Assembly: GCA_044449065.1 (NCBI GenBank)
Contig: JBIOHP010000015.1
Coordinates: forward strand, 1-64,000
Direction: 5' to 3'
Origin: JBIOHP01 sp044449065
GTDB taxonomy: Bacteria; Bacteroidota; Ignavibacteria; UBA10030; SZUA-254
Length of the DNA: 64,000 nt
Shown: in pieces, positions 8,753 to 18,144 of the stretch
Numbering within the stretch: position 1 is the stretch's first letter
Layout of the letters: each line of letters opens with the position of its first letter
Notes under the pieces: model-generated
Seen by the model: only the letters and a program-made list of their open reading frames with translations
What the model was told of the DNA's origin: nothing
Databases searched by the model: none
Program-made: the position numbers and the translations under genes

Positions 8753-8780
8753 AATATAATCAAAAATTTCAATTTGTCAA
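8753..8780 (-). promoter_or_regulatory. Sigma-70-like promoter of the ATP-grasp/aminomutase operon
   Basis: On the minus strand there is a consensus -35 TTGACA (8780-8775), a 16-bp spacer and a -10 TATATT (8758-8753). It lies about 115 bp upstream of the first ATG, in an A+T-rich region. No other good promoter is seen between this point and the aminomutase stop, which fits a single operon. Confidence 0.65.
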
Positions 8781-8937
8781 GAAAAAAGTGACTTTTTTGA
8801 GTAAATTTTCATTTTTTTTCTCTTGAAGGACAAGGATCGTCATGATGAAGCGGTGCGGGAGGAAGAAAAAGTTTTACGATGGGTCGCAACTATCTCTGAT
8901 GATCGGACGAACTTGGAATCTGATAAAGTTTTTCTAA

Positions 8938-11154
8938 CTAACTTACTTCGATGAGGGTGCGCGCGCCGGTCAGCCGTTCGTTAAAATATTTTTTCAGAGG
9001 TTGATCTGCTGCGAGATCAAGATGAGGATCGCGGTCGATGAGTGCGAACGCTTCTTTGCGTGCAAGAGTTAGAATCTCTCCATCGGTGATCAAGTTTGCG
9101 ATCTGAAGTTCGGGCATACCGCTTTGTCGCGTTCCGAAAAAATCTCCCGGTCCCCTCAATTCCAGGTCAATTTCGGCAATTTTGAAGCCATCGGTGGTCT
9201 TCAACATGGTAGATAGCCGCCGCTCAACTATCATTCTATCTTGTTCATCATCATCTTCATTGAGCGAGGAGATACGTCTCACCTTACTTCCTAACCAGTC
9301 CGGCGCCATGAGTATGCAATACGATTGCTCCACTCCGCGCCCTACCCTGCCGCGAAGCTGATGGAGCTGGGATAACCCGAACCGCTCGGCGTGTTCGATG
9401 ATCATGACGGATGCATTGGGGACGTCTATACCGACTTCCACTACCGTCGTCGCGACTAAAATATCTAATTTCTTCGATTTGAACTCCTCCATGATGGAAT
9501 CTTTCTCCTCCGGCGCCATCCTGCCGTGTAATAATCCGACTTTGCAATCGATAAAGACCTTCGTCCGCAAGAACTCATAGCTTTCGGTGGCGGCTTTGAG
9601 ATCAAGCTTCTCCGATTCTTCGACAAGAGGATAGACTATATAGACCTGACGACCGGAAATAATTTCCGAACGTATAAAATCATAGACACTTTGTTGCTGG
9701 GATTCGGTTCTTATTACCGTTTTGATCGGCTTCCGGTGGCGCGGAAGTTCATCAATAACAGATACATCGAGGTCGCCGTAGATAGTTAAGGATAATGTTC
9801 TCGGTATAGGCGTCGCGGTCATCACGAGAACATCCGGATATAAACGTCCATTATGGGAAACGACACCCTTTTCTTTCAGAATCGACCGTTGCATCACCCC
9901 GAACCGGTGTTGTTCATCGATGACCACCATGCCTAATTTCCCAAACTCCACCCCTTCCTGTATCAACGCATGAGTGCCGACCACTAACTGCGCCGATCCG
10001 CGCTGGATATCTTCGAGGATATCGGTCCGGAGCCGCTTCTTCTGGCCGCTGACAAGCAAGCGAACATTGACCGGCAGGTCCTTGAACAGCTTTGCAAGCG
10101 TATGGAAATGCTGCTCGGCTAATATTTCGGTCGGCGCCATGAATGCCGCCTGATAACCGTTATCGATTGCAATGAGCATGCTCACCGCTGCGACAATCGT
10201 TTTACCGCTTCCGACATCGCCTTGTAAGAGCCGGTTCATCGGTCTGGCAGACTTCATATCCCCGGCGATATCTTTTATTACTTTCACCTGGGCTTTGGTA
10301 AGCGTAAATGGAAGGGAATCCACCAACTTGCGGGCTAATTTGCTTTCAACATTGAAAGCAATGCCCGGTAAATCCACCGTTGAGTGTTTTCGGCGGAGAG
10401 CAAGCAATACCTGTAGGATAAACAACTCGTCAAACTTTAAACGGTAGCGGGCGTTTTCCAGTTCACTATCGCTGCCCGGAAAATGAATCTGTTTAATCGC
10501 ATCCCGCAAAGCAATGAGGTTATTTGCTTTTCCGATTGTTGACGGAAGAAAATCATCCAACTCGTGGAGATACATATCCAGGGCATTTTTCATTATCCGG
10601 CGGATGCCTTTGCTATCAAGATGAACGATGCGGAGCTCTTCCGATGAGCTGTATTGGGAGATGATGCCTGCGGTTTTCAGGTACTGATCTTTATCGTCTC
10701 CTTCTTCTTTATCGCCGGAAAGACGGTCGATCGCTGGGTGGATCATCTGCGGGCGGTTCCTGAACGCGGTCACACGTCCCGATACAGCCAGCGTATCCCC
10801 AATTTGAAACGCGGTTTTAAAATAGTGCGCGTTCTGGAAAAAAGTAAGCTGTATCGTGCCGGTCTCATCGCCGAGAGTCATCTCGAAACGCTGTTTGAAT
10901 CTCCGTCCCATCAATTGGAATGAACGCACCTGCCCCACCACGCTCACCCATTCATCGGAGTTAATCAATGAGGTTAGCGCGCCGATCTTCTCGACCCTAC
11001 TGAGATCGAGATAGCGGCGGGGGAAATAATAGAGCAGGTCATGGACGGTGCGGATACCGAGCGAATCCAGCGTTGCCGCGCGCTTCGGACCGATGCCTTT
11101 GATAAATTGCACCGGCGTCTTTAATCCATCACCACGATTCGTTTGTGATTGCAT
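8938..11154 (-). CDS. recG: ATP-dependent DNA helicase RecG
   Basis: This is a 738-residue branch-migration helicase that remodels stalled forks and Holliday junctions. The N-terminal helix-hairpin-helix-like start ('FIKGIGPKRAATL', 18-30) and the OB-fold wedge domain (about 65-145) precede the SF2 motor. Walker A GDVGSGKT is at 312-319, followed by the DEQH box ('VVIDEQHRFGVMQR'), 'MTATPIPRTLSLT', 'ATTVVEVGIDVPNA' and the motif VI 'HQLRGRVGRG'. The 'DFFGTRQSG' segment near the C-terminus is characteristic of RecG. It is slightly longer than usual (about 690). The start is an ATG. It faces the same way as gpsA but is separated from it by repeat DNA. Confidence 0.97.
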   Translation of the reverse strand: MQSQTNRGDGLKTPVQFIKGIGPKRAATLDSLGIRTVHDLLYYFPRRYLDLSRVEKIGALTSLINSDEWVSVVGQVRSFQLMGRRFKQRFEMTLGDETGTIQLTFFQNAHYFKTAFQIGDTLAVSGRVTAFRNRPQMIHPAIDRLSGDKEEGDDKDQYLKTAGIISQYSSSEELRIVHLDSKGIRRIMKNALDMYLHELDDFLPSTIGKANNLIALRDAIKQIHFPGSDSELENARYRLKFDELFILQVLLALRRKHSTVDLPGIAFNVESKLARKLVDSLPFTLTKAQVKVIKDIAGDMKSARPMNRLLQGDVGSGKTIVAAVSMLIAIDNGYQAAFMAPTEILAEQHFHTLAKLFKDLPVNVRLLVSGQKKRLRTDILEDIQRGSAQLVVGTHALIQEGVEFGKLGMVVIDEQHRFGVMQRSILKEKGVVSHNGRLYPDVLVMTATPIPRTLSLTIYGDLDVSVIDELPRHRKPIKTVIRTESQQQSVYDFIRSEIISGRQVYIVYPLVEESEKLDLKAATESYEFLRTKVFIDCKVGLLHGRMAPEEKDSIMEEFKSKKLDILVATTVVEVGIDVPNASVMIIEHAERFGLSQLHQLRGRVGRGVEQSYCILMAPDWLGSKVRRISSLNEDDDEQDRMIVERRLSTMLKTTDGFKIAEIDLELRGPGDFFGTRQSGMPELQIANLITDGEILTLARKEAFALIDRDPHLDLAADQPLKKYFNERLTGARTLIEVS

Positions 11155-11197
11155 GGGAAAAAGATAAGGATTTTGGAAATAAGATGCGTTTTACTCG

Positions 11198-11365
11198 GCG
11201 GTCATGGTCCATACCATGACCGCAACACTTGGTTATTGATGTCATGGAGTGGGAGTTTGTCCGAGAACTCGTAGTAGCGGGTCACCAGACCCGCGCGACT
11301 GCTCAATCGGATTTAAAATAGCCGCCGATCAGGTGATCGGCTACTACAAAACGTGGTTCTCGGAC
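11198..11365. repeat. MITE-like palindromic element with 10-bp terminal inverted repeats
   Basis: The element proper runs from 11259 to 11365. GTCCGAGAAC (11259-11268) and GTTCTCGGAC (11356-11365) are perfect inverted repeats, extendable with one mismatch. Inside are GTAGTAG...CTACTAC and a GCCGATCAGGTGATCGGC palindrome. Just upstream, GCGGTCATGGT/ACCATGACCGC (11198-11208/11213-11223) forms a strong hairpin. Part of the pattern recurs at 417-466. There is no coding capacity. Confidence 0.6.
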
Positions 11366-11418
11366 AGACTCGTGGTCCATGACATCCGTGAAATGCTCCG
11401 GGGCTGCTCCCCTCTAAC

Positions 11419-12417
11419 TTAATTCTCCCCCTTCGCTACGCGCGTCATAAGATCGGATGTAGCAGCGATGGGGTCTTTATCGGCGAAGAGAACTTCATAG
11501 ACTTCATTCACAATCGGCAGTTCCACATGAAATTGCAGGGCGAGTTTGTGAAGCGATTTCGTCGTATCGACTCCCTCTGCGACCATAATCATTTCTTTGA
11601 GGATATCGCGGAGCTTGCGTCCCTTGCCGATCTCCTCGCCCACATGCCTGTTGCGACTTTTCTTGCTCATGCACGTTACGATCAAATCGCCGATGCCCGA
11701 TAGTCCCGCGAATGTTTTCGGCTGCGCGCCCATGGCAACACCTAACCGCGAAAGCTCCGCGGTCGCCCGCGTCATAATCGCCGCTTTGGTATTATCGCCG
11801 AAACCCGCCCCGTCGGCGATGCCCGCGCCGATGGCGATAACGTTCTTGATGGACCCGCCAAGCTCCACGCCCCTGATGTCCTCGCTGGAATAGACGCGGA
11901 AGTACGACGTCATAAACGTTTGCTGCACCAATTTCGCAGTGATGATATCCGATGAAGCGGCAACAACCGCCGTGGGAATTTTCCGCGCGACCTCCTCGGC
12001 AAAGCTCGGTCCCGATACGGTAACGATGTGTTTCTTGCGGACGGTAGGCAGGACGTCAATCAACATTTCGGACATCGTCATCAGCGTGCTGATCTCGATC
12101 CCCTTTGCCACGTTCACGATAACGACGTCTTTTAAATTGACCGGCTTTAATTGCTCGGCAATGCTCCGGGCGTATTGCGCGGGAATTGCGTTAACAATTA
12201 ATTCGGCAGCATGAATGGATTCTTGAAGATCGGCAGTAATGGCTAATTGTTCCGGAAGTTGAATACCGGGGAGAAAACTTTTGTTCTCATGCGTGGCGAG
12301 CATCTCTTCCGCCTGATCGTTCAGGAACGACCAGAGCGTTACATCATGGGAATTATTGGCAAGGAGGATCGCTAACGTTGTGCCCCAGCTTCCGGCGCCT
12401 AATACAGCGATCCGCAT
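11419..12417 (-). CDS. gpsA: Glycerol-3-phosphate dehydrogenase [NAD(P)+]
   Basis: This 332-residue enzyme reduces dihydroxyacetone phosphate to sn-glycerol 3-phosphate, the backbone for phospholipids. The N-terminal Rossmann motif GAGSWGTT (residues 7-14) binds NAD(P)H. 'VNVAKGIE', 'VSGPSFAEEVARKIPTAVV', 'ELGGSIKNVIAIGAGIADG' (catalytic Lys) and 'TFAGLSGIGDLIVTCMSKKSRNRHVG' are family signatures. The ATG start follows plsY by 18 bp. Together with plsY it supplies and uses glycerol 3-phosphate for phosphatidic acid synthesis. Confidence 0.97.
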   Translation of the reverse strand: MRIAVLGAGSWGTTLAILLANNSHDVTLWSFLNDQAEEMLATHENKSFLPGIQLPEQLAITADLQESIHAAELIVNAIPAQYARSIAEQLKPVNLKDVVIVNVAKGIEISTLMTMSEMLIDVLPTVRKKHIVTVSGPSFAEEVARKIPTAVVAASSDIITAKLVQQTFMTSYFRVYSSEDIRGVELGGSIKNVIAIGAGIADGAGFGDNTKAAIMTRATAELSRLGVAMGAQPKTFAGLSGIGDLIVTCMSKKSRNRHVGEEIGKGRKLRDILKEMIMVAEGVDTTKSLHKLALQFHVELPIVNEVYEVLFADKDPIAATSDLMTRVAKGEN

Positions 12418-12435
12418 AGAATACGGGAGTAAAAC

Positions 12436-13110
12436 TTATGGAGATTTTTTCACGAATTTCAAATCCGTGAGCTTGTGTTCCGTTCCTTCTTTCAAGCGCT
12501 TGATATTCGCGCGGTGGGTGTAAATTAACAGCATCGTGATGCCGATGCTGAAATAAATCAGCGTATGGTACCCGTACAGATCGGCGTGAAAGACGTTATG
12601 CCGCAGTAGCATGGCAAGAGGAAACGCCATCGAAGCGCTGATGGATCCCAACGACACATAACCGGAGATGACAAACACAATCAAAAAGATAGTAAGAGAA
12701 ACGGTCATTTCAACGGGCGCTAAACCGATCAACACGCCGCATGCGGTCGCGATGCCTTTGCCGCCCCTGAACCCGCCAAACATCGTCCAGACATGTCCCA
12801 GGATAGCCGAGCAACCCGCAATAATCTGCACGACGGTATAATCTTCAAATGGTGTTCTGTTATTAAATGGGAACGGACCCACCATCAATCGTGCCACAAG
12901 CATGGGCGCAGCATACCCTTTCAGGAAATCGAGAACAATTACAAATAATCCTTCTCTCAAGCCAAGAACCCTGATAACATTCGTTCCGCCGGCATTGCCG
13001 CTGCCGTGCTCGCGAATATCGATATTCCTGCTTAATTTTGTTATAATTATGCTGGTTGGGATTGAACCAACCATGTAACTCAACAAAATGACTATACTTA
13101 GCGGCAGCAT
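12436..13110 (-). CDS. plsY: Acyl-phosphate:glycerol-3-phosphate acyltransferase
   Basis: This is a 224-residue inner-membrane protein with about five hydrophobic segments. It transfers an acyl group from acyl-phosphate to glycerol 3-phosphate, the first step of membrane lipid synthesis. The three PlsY motifs are visible: 'GSIPTSIIITKL' near the N-terminus, 'REHGSGNAGGTNVIRVLG' (glycerol-phosphate site) and 'GFRGGKGIATACG'. It directly precedes gpsA (18 bp), whose product is its substrate. The basic C-terminal tail is cytosolic. Confidence 0.96.
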   Translation of the reverse strand: MLPLSIVILLSYMVGSIPTSIIITKLSRNIDIREHGSGNAGGTNVIRVLGLREGLFVIVLDFLKGYAAPMLVARLMVGPFPFNNRTPFEDYTVVQIIAGCSAILGHVWTMFGGFRGGKGIATACGVLIGLAPVEMTVSLTIFLIVFVISGYVSLGSISASMAFPLAMLLRHNVFHADLYGYHTLIYFSIGITMLLIYTHRANIKRLKEGTEHKLTDLKFVKKSP

Positions 13111-13246
13111 CTATTCGTTTTTCTCAAATTATGGGTGTAATCGAAAGTTTTAAGTGAATAAAGCATCTATAAAGATAGAAAGATTTGTCAATAGAATCAA
13201 GAGTTAGCCGTAAATTCGGCAGAATAATTGACCGTGAGCACAATCC

Positions 13247-13951
13247 TCATTTTTTGATTCGTCTCTCCGCAATTATTTGAGCATATACTATATCTTCCGG
13301 AGTTGTAATTTTGATATTTTCGTACTCTCCCTCGATAATTTTCACTTTTTGACCGATTCGCTCCACGAGCGAAGATTCATCCGTCCCGTAGAATCCTTCA
13401 AAAAACGCCTTTTTAAAAGCATCGATAAGTATTCTATATACGAACGCCTGGGGAGTTTGAACATTCCAGCAATGCTCTTTATCGAGCGTGCCGGTAGTGC
13501 ATTTATTATCATCCGCAAGTTTGATCGTATCTTTGGATCGCACTGCTGAAATAGCCCCGCCGAAGTCAACTGCTCCCTTGACAACTTTATTGATAATTTC
13601 GACTGCGACAAACGGCCTCGCCCCATCATGCACAATAAGAATATCGTTATTGTTGCATTTGAGAGATTGAATGCCGTTCCATACCGAATCCTGCCGGTGC
13701 GCTCCCCCCGCGAGCACTCTTTTCACTTTAGAATATTTGTTCCGCCGGACAAGTTCCTCCACCTCTCCGATAGCGTTGGGAGAAGTGGGTATGGTTATCG
13801 TGTCAATAAATGCGGAGGTCTCAAATGCCGAGAGGACATATTCCAGCACCGGCTTATTGAGGATTTCAAGAAATTGTTTCTGGCGCACCCCCATCCTTTT
13901 TCCGGTCCCGGCGCAGGGAATAATTGCGTGAACTGCCCTACGGTCTATCAT
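13247..13951 (-). CDS. ispD: 2-C-methyl-D-erythritol 4-phosphate cytidylyltransferase
   Basis: This 234-residue enzyme joins CTP and MEP in the non-mevalonate isoprenoid pathway. The nucleotide-binding N-terminus 'AIIPCAGTGKRMG' (residues 9-21), 'VHDGARPFV', 'DTIK' and 'TPQAF' match IspD. 'YGTDESSLVERIG' and 'ENIKITTPEDIVYAQII' near the end are also typical. The arginine and lysines of the glycine-rich loop are present. It sits between queA and plsY, all on the minus strand, with a 136-bp A+T-rich gap before plsY that may hold a separate promoter. Confidence 0.95.
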   Translation of the reverse strand: MIDRRAVHAIIPCAGTGKRMGVRQKQFLEILNKPVLEYVLSAFETSAFIDTITIPTSPNAIGEVEELVRRNKYSKVKRVLAGGAHRQDSVWNGIQSLKCNNNDILIVHDGARPFVAVEIINKVVKGAVDFGGAISAVRSKDTIKLADDNKCTTGTLDKEHCWNVQTPQAFVYRILIDAFKKAFFEGFYGTDESSLVERIGQKVKIIEGEYENIKITTPEDIVYAQIIAERRIKK

Positions 13952-13996
13952 CGGCGAGTTAACGAAATGACTTTTTCTTTCGGCATTGTGACCGGC

Positions 13997-15034
13997 TTAC
14001 AGGATCAACATTCCGTCGCCGTAGCTGTACAAATGCCACCGTTCTTTTATCGCTTTTTTATATGCCTTCATGATGAAATCGCGTCCGGCAAATGCCGATA
14101 CCATCATGAGCATGGTGGATTCGGGAAGGTGAAAATTTGTAATGATCTTATCGGCGATCTTAAATTCGTACGGTGGAAAAATAAATTTATCCGTCCATCC
14201 TTTCGCGGTTTTAAGATGCCCCGTAGTGGTAACGGAGGATTCCACGGCGCGCGCGACGCTCGTTCCCACCACGAAAACATGTCCGCGATTATCGATCGTG
14301 TGATTCACAATATCGACGGTCGATTGGGGAACCTCGTAGTACTCTGAATCCATCTTGTGCTTGGAAAGGTCTTCCACTTCAACCGGTCTGAAGGACCCAA
14401 GACCGAGATGCAGCGTTACATACGCGATCTTGACGCCCTTCCTCTCGATCTGCGAGATGAGCCGCTTGGTGAAATGCAGCCCTGCTGTAGGCGCCGCAAC
14501 CGAGCCGATCGTTTTGGCGAAAATGGTTTGGTACATTTCTTTATCGTCATCATCCGGCTCGCGTTTGATATAATACGGCAACGGCGTGCTTCCGATCCGT
14601 TCGATGATCTTGAAGAGATCTCCTTTATAATTAAACCGCATCGTTCTGCCGCGCGAGGTAGTATTATCGACCACTTCGCACCAAATTTTTCCGTCATCGA
14701 AATAAATTTTATTCCCGATGCGGACTTTCCGGGCAGGATCGACAATCACGTCCCAGATATTTTCATCCTTGTTCAATTCCCGCAGGAGAAAGACCTCGAT
14801 TTTGGCGTTGGTTTTTTCTTTCCTGCCGTAGAGGCGCGCTGAAAATACTTTCGTCTCGTTGAGAACAAGACAGTCGCCTTTCTTCATATAGTCGACGACG
14901 TCGGAGAATTTTTTATCGACCATCGATTCATCGGCCCGGTTCAACACCATCATCTTTGCGTTATCCCTTGGTTTGGAGGGATACTTCGCTATGAGGTTGC
15001 GTGGAAGAGGATATTTAAAATCTGATAATTTCAT
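13997..15034 (-). CDS. queA: S-adenosylmethionine:tRNA ribosyltransferase-isomerase
   Basis: This 345-residue enzyme transfers and isomerises the ribosyl moiety of SAM to 7-aminomethyl-7-deazaguanine in tRNA during queuosine synthesis. The signatures are 'FKYPLPRNLIAKYPSKPRDNAKM', 'YQTIFAKTIGSVAAPTAGLHFT', 'VTLHLGLGSFRPV' and 'TNFHLPESTMLMMVSAFAGRD'. Length and order match the family. The ATG start is clear. It lies 45 bp upstream of ispD, so the two may share a transcript. No other queuosine genes are in the window. Confidence 0.96.
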   Translation of the reverse strand: MKLSDFKYPLPRNLIAKYPSKPRDNAKMMVLNRADESMVDKKFSDVVDYMKKGDCLVLNETKVFSARLYGRKEKTNAKIEVFLLRELNKDENIWDVIVDPARKVRIGNKIYFDDGKIWCEVVDNTTSRGRTMRFNYKGDLFKIIERIGSTPLPYYIKREPDDDDKEMYQTIFAKTIGSVAAPTAGLHFTKRLISQIERKGVKIAYVTLHLGLGSFRPVEVEDLSKHKMDSEYYEVPQSTVDIVNHTIDNRGHVFVVGTSVARAVESSVTTTGHLKTAKGWTDKFIFPPYEFKIADKIITNFHLPESTMLMMVSAFAGRDFIMKAYKKAIKERWHLYSYGDGMLIL

Positions 15035-15098
15035 CTATGCTGCGCCTTTCAATTTTTCATTGTTTATAATATAAAGGTTGAGATGATTTCCCCGGAGA

Positions 15099-15217
15099 CA
15101 GACTGTGTGAAAAGTCATCGCGAGCAGTTTCACCGCGTCGCGATCTCCTTATATTGATGCGAATCGCTGAGAGCTGAGAATGACATGAACAATGATGTAG
15201 AGTTTTCACACAGTCTG
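15099..15217. repeat. MITE-like element with perfect 15-bp terminal inverted repeats
   Basis: CAGACTGTGTGAAAA (15099-15113) and TTTTCACACAGTCTG (15203-15217) are perfect inverted repeats enclosing about 90 bp. The interior carries TCATCGCGAGC...GCGATCTCCTTATAT. The same ends and core recur at 59499-59639, and core-only copies in the opposite orientation lie at 30996-31040, 32431-32500 and 37321-37372. It has no coding capacity. Confidence 0.7.
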
Positions 15218-15297
15218 AGAACGGGTTCACCATACCATCTTCGATTTCAGGAGTTATTGGTCTTAGGAAATCTATTAGCTTCACTTACATTTTCATT

Positions 15298-18072
15298 TCA
15301 TTTTTTACTTTTTTTCCGTTTCGATTGTTTCCCCGCGGTCTTTGTGTTTTTCACCCGGTCGTGGTCAGCGCGAAGAGCCGATTGCGCAGCCGCAAGCCGG
15401 GCAATCGGGACGCGGAAGGGAGAACAACTCACATAATTCAAACCAAGCTTTGCGCAAAACTCGATAGATTTCGGATCGCCGCCGTGCTCTCCGCAAATAC
15501 CGATTTTCAAATTTTTTCGCGTTGTTTTTCCCTTGTCCACCGCGATCTTCATCAATTGTCCCACACCGGTTTGATCGAGCGTCTGAAAAGGATCCTGCTC
15601 AAAGATATTGTGTTGAATATAGCTCGGGAGAAACGATCCGGAATCATCGCGGGATAAGCCCATCGTGGTCTGCGTTAAATCGTTCGTTCCGAAAGAGAAA
15701 AACTCGGCAGATAGAGCAATCTCGTCGGCAGTTAACGCGGCTCGCGGTAATTCGATCATCGTGCCGACTAAATAATCAACAGTGATCCCCTGCGCAGCGA
15801 AAACCTCTTTTGCAACCCGCCGGACTATTTCCTCCTGCAACCGCAGTTCGGTGATGAAGCCAACGAGCGGTATCATCACTTCTGGCTTCACGTTTATTCC
15901 TTCTTTCTTCACGATACATGCCGCTTCAAAAATAGCGCGGACTTGCATTTCCGTAATTTCGGGATACGTGACGCCGAGACGGCATCCCCGGTGGCCCAGC
16001 ATGGGATTAAATTCTTTCAGCTTTTCAATCCGCTGCTGGATGGTTTGGACGGACATACCGATTTTACCCGCAAGCATCCCGATCTCTTTATCGGTGTGGG
16101 GTAGGAATTCATGGAGCGGCGGATCGAGAGTCCGGATCGTAACCGGACGATCCTTCATCACCCGGAAAATTCCCGCAAAATCGTTTCTTTGCATCGGCAG
16201 TAATTTTGCGAGCGCGCGCCGCCTGCCTGCTTCAGAATCGGAGAGAATCATCTCCCGCACCGCGTCGATGCGGTCGCCGCCGAAGAACATATGCTCCGTG
16301 CGGCATAATCCGATTCCCTCGGCGCCGAATGCGATTGCCACTTCGCTCTGATCGGGCTGATCTGCGTTTGTGCGGATTTTCAATGTGCGAAGATCATCTG
16401 ACCATTTCATGAGCTTCGTAAACGTTGAAAGTGTAGCCGACGATCCATCCACAGTCTCTTTGTTCACCAATACGCGCACGACGTCCGATGGCGTGGTTTT
16501 TAACTGACCGAGGATCACCTCTCCGGTAAAACCATCAATGGAAATATAATCGCCCTGTTTAATCGATACACCTTTTACGGACATGGATTTTGTAACGTAA
16601 TCAATTTCCAGCGCGTCGCACCCCGCCACGCACACTTTTCCCATCTGGCGCGCAACCAATGCGGCATGGGAGGTCATCCCTCCGCGCGCAGTGAGAATTC
16701 CTTCGGCGGCGTCCATCCCCTTAATATCTTCGGGTGATGTTTCAATGCGGGTGAGGATTACTTTCTCGCCGCGCTTCTTCCATTCTTCCGCCTCGGCTGC
16801 GCTGAAGACTACGCGACCTGTCGCCGCGCCCGGTCCGGCATTCAAACCCTTGGCAAGGAGCTTGCCGCTTTTTATCGCCTGAGATTTCTCGGCGTAATCG
16901 AAAACCGGACGGAGGAGTTGATTCAACTGCTCCGGTTCAATGCGAGCAACTGCGTCTTTCGGTTTGATGAAACCTTCCTCCACCATATCCACGGCGATAC
17001 GAAGCGCTGCAAAACCTGTTCGTTTGCCTGTGCGGGTCTGGAGCATATAGAGCTTGTCATTCTCAATTGTAAATTCAATATCCTGCATTTCGCGGTAATG
17101 GCGTTCTAATTTCTTTCGGACATCTAATAATTGCTTGTGAATTTTTGGCTTTTGTTCGGCAAGGAGATTGATCGCCAGCGGCGTGCGGATGCCTGCGACT
17201 ACGTCTTCGCCCTGAGCGTTCATTAAAAATTCCCCGTAAAATGCATTTTCACCGGTTGATGGATTCCTGGTAAATGCCACGCCGGTCCCGCAATTATCGC
17301 CCATATTGCCGAACACCATCGCCTGCACATTCACTGCCGTGCCCCAATGGGCGGGAATATCGTTCAGCTTCCGGTACGCAATTGCGCGTTCGTTCATCCA
17401 CGATCCGAACACCGCTCCAATAGCGCCCCATAGTTGTTCAACCGGGTCCTGCGGAAATTCCACGCCAAGCTTTTCTTTGATCGCGGCTTTAAACTTCACG
17501 ACCAGGTCTTTTAAATCGGCTGCGGAAAGCTCCGTGTCCTGTTTCACGCCCCGCTCTTTTTTCTTCGCGTCGATGATGACTTCAAATGGATCGAGATCGT
17601 TCTGCGACTGCGGTTTCAATCCCAGCACGACGTCGCCGTACATTTGCACGAGACGGCGGTACGAATCGTACGCGAACCGTTCATTGCCGGTCTTGTTGAT
17701 AAGACCGACGACGGTCGTATCGTTCAATCCCAGGTTGAGGATCGTATCCATCATTCCGGGCATGGAAGCGCGCGCGCCCGAACGGACGGAGACCAGCAGC
17801 GGATTTTTCTTATCGCTGAATTTATTTCCTGTCAACCGCTCGACTTTCTTGAGCGCATTCAAAACGTCGCTTTTTAACTGCGATGGGTATTTGTTTGCAT
17901 GTTCGTAATAGTACGTGCATACCTCGGTTGTTATGGTAAATCCGGGCGGGACAGGAAGTCCCAAGCGGCTCATTTCGGCGAGGTTTGCTCCTTTGCCACC
18001 AAGTAAATTTTTCATATCTGCGCGGCCATCGGTTTTCTTGCCGCCAAATGAATACACATAAGTTGATCGCAT
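15298..18072 (-). CDS. ppdK: Pyruvate, phosphate dikinase
   Basis: This 924-residue enzyme interconverts pyruvate, ATP and phosphate with PEP, AMP and pyrophosphate. The N-terminal ATP-grasp domain ('GGKGANLAEMSRLGLPVPPGF'; 'VSVRSGARASMPGMMDTILNLGLND') is followed by the swivelling phosphohistidine domain with the catalytic His in 'GGMTSHAALVARQMGK'. The C-terminal PEP/pyruvate barrel has 'GIGLCRTEHMFF', 'EFFSFGTNDLTQTT' and the catalytic Cys in 'GICGEHGGDP'. The ATG is preceded by AAAGGAT, a good ribosome-binding site. The lysine-rich C-terminal tail is short. It likely has a glycolytic or gluconeogenic role. Confidence 0.97.
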   Translation of the reverse strand: MRSTYVYSFGGKKTDGRADMKNLLGGKGANLAEMSRLGLPVPPGFTITTEVCTYYYEHANKYPSQLKSDVLNALKKVERLTGNKFSDKKNPLLVSVRSGARASMPGMMDTILNLGLNDTTVVGLINKTGNERFAYDSYRRLVQMYGDVVLGLKPQSQNDLDPFEVIIDAKKKERGVKQDTELSAADLKDLVVKFKAAIKEKLGVEFPQDPVEQLWGAIGAVFGSWMNERAIAYRKLNDIPAHWGTAVNVQAMVFGNMGDNCGTGVAFTRNPSTGENAFYGEFLMNAQGEDVVAGIRTPLAINLLAEQKPKIHKQLLDVRKKLERHYREMQDIEFTIENDKLYMLQTRTGKRTGFAALRIAVDMVEEGFIKPKDAVARIEPEQLNQLLRPVFDYAEKSQAIKSGKLLAKGLNAGPGAATGRVVFSAAEAEEWKKRGEKVILTRIETSPEDIKGMDAAEGILTARGGMTSHAALVARQMGKVCVAGCDALEIDYVTKSMSVKGVSIKQGDYISIDGFTGEVILGQLKTTPSDVVRVLVNKETVDGSSATLSTFTKLMKWSDDLRTLKIRTNADQPDQSEVAIAFGAEGIGLCRTEHMFFGGDRIDAVREMILSDSEAGRRRALAKLLPMQRNDFAGIFRVMKDRPVTIRTLDPPLHEFLPHTDKEIGMLAGKIGMSVQTIQQRIEKLKEFNPMLGHRGCRLGVTYPEITEMQVRAIFEAACIVKKEGINVKPEVMIPLVGFITELRLQEEIVRRVAKEVFAAQGITVDYLVGTMIELPRAALTADEIALSAEFFSFGTNDLTQTTMGLSRDDSGSFLPSYIQHNIFEQDPFQTLDQTGVGQLMKIAVDKGKTTRKNLKIGICGEHGGDPKSIEFCAKLGLNYVSCSPFRVPIARLAAAQSALRADHDRVKNTKTAGKQSKRKKSKK

Positions 18073-18144
18073 AAATATCCTTTTTGTTACAATGAATGAT
18101 GAGCAGTGTTTCTGCTTTTCGTTGATAGTAAAATATAATCCCTG

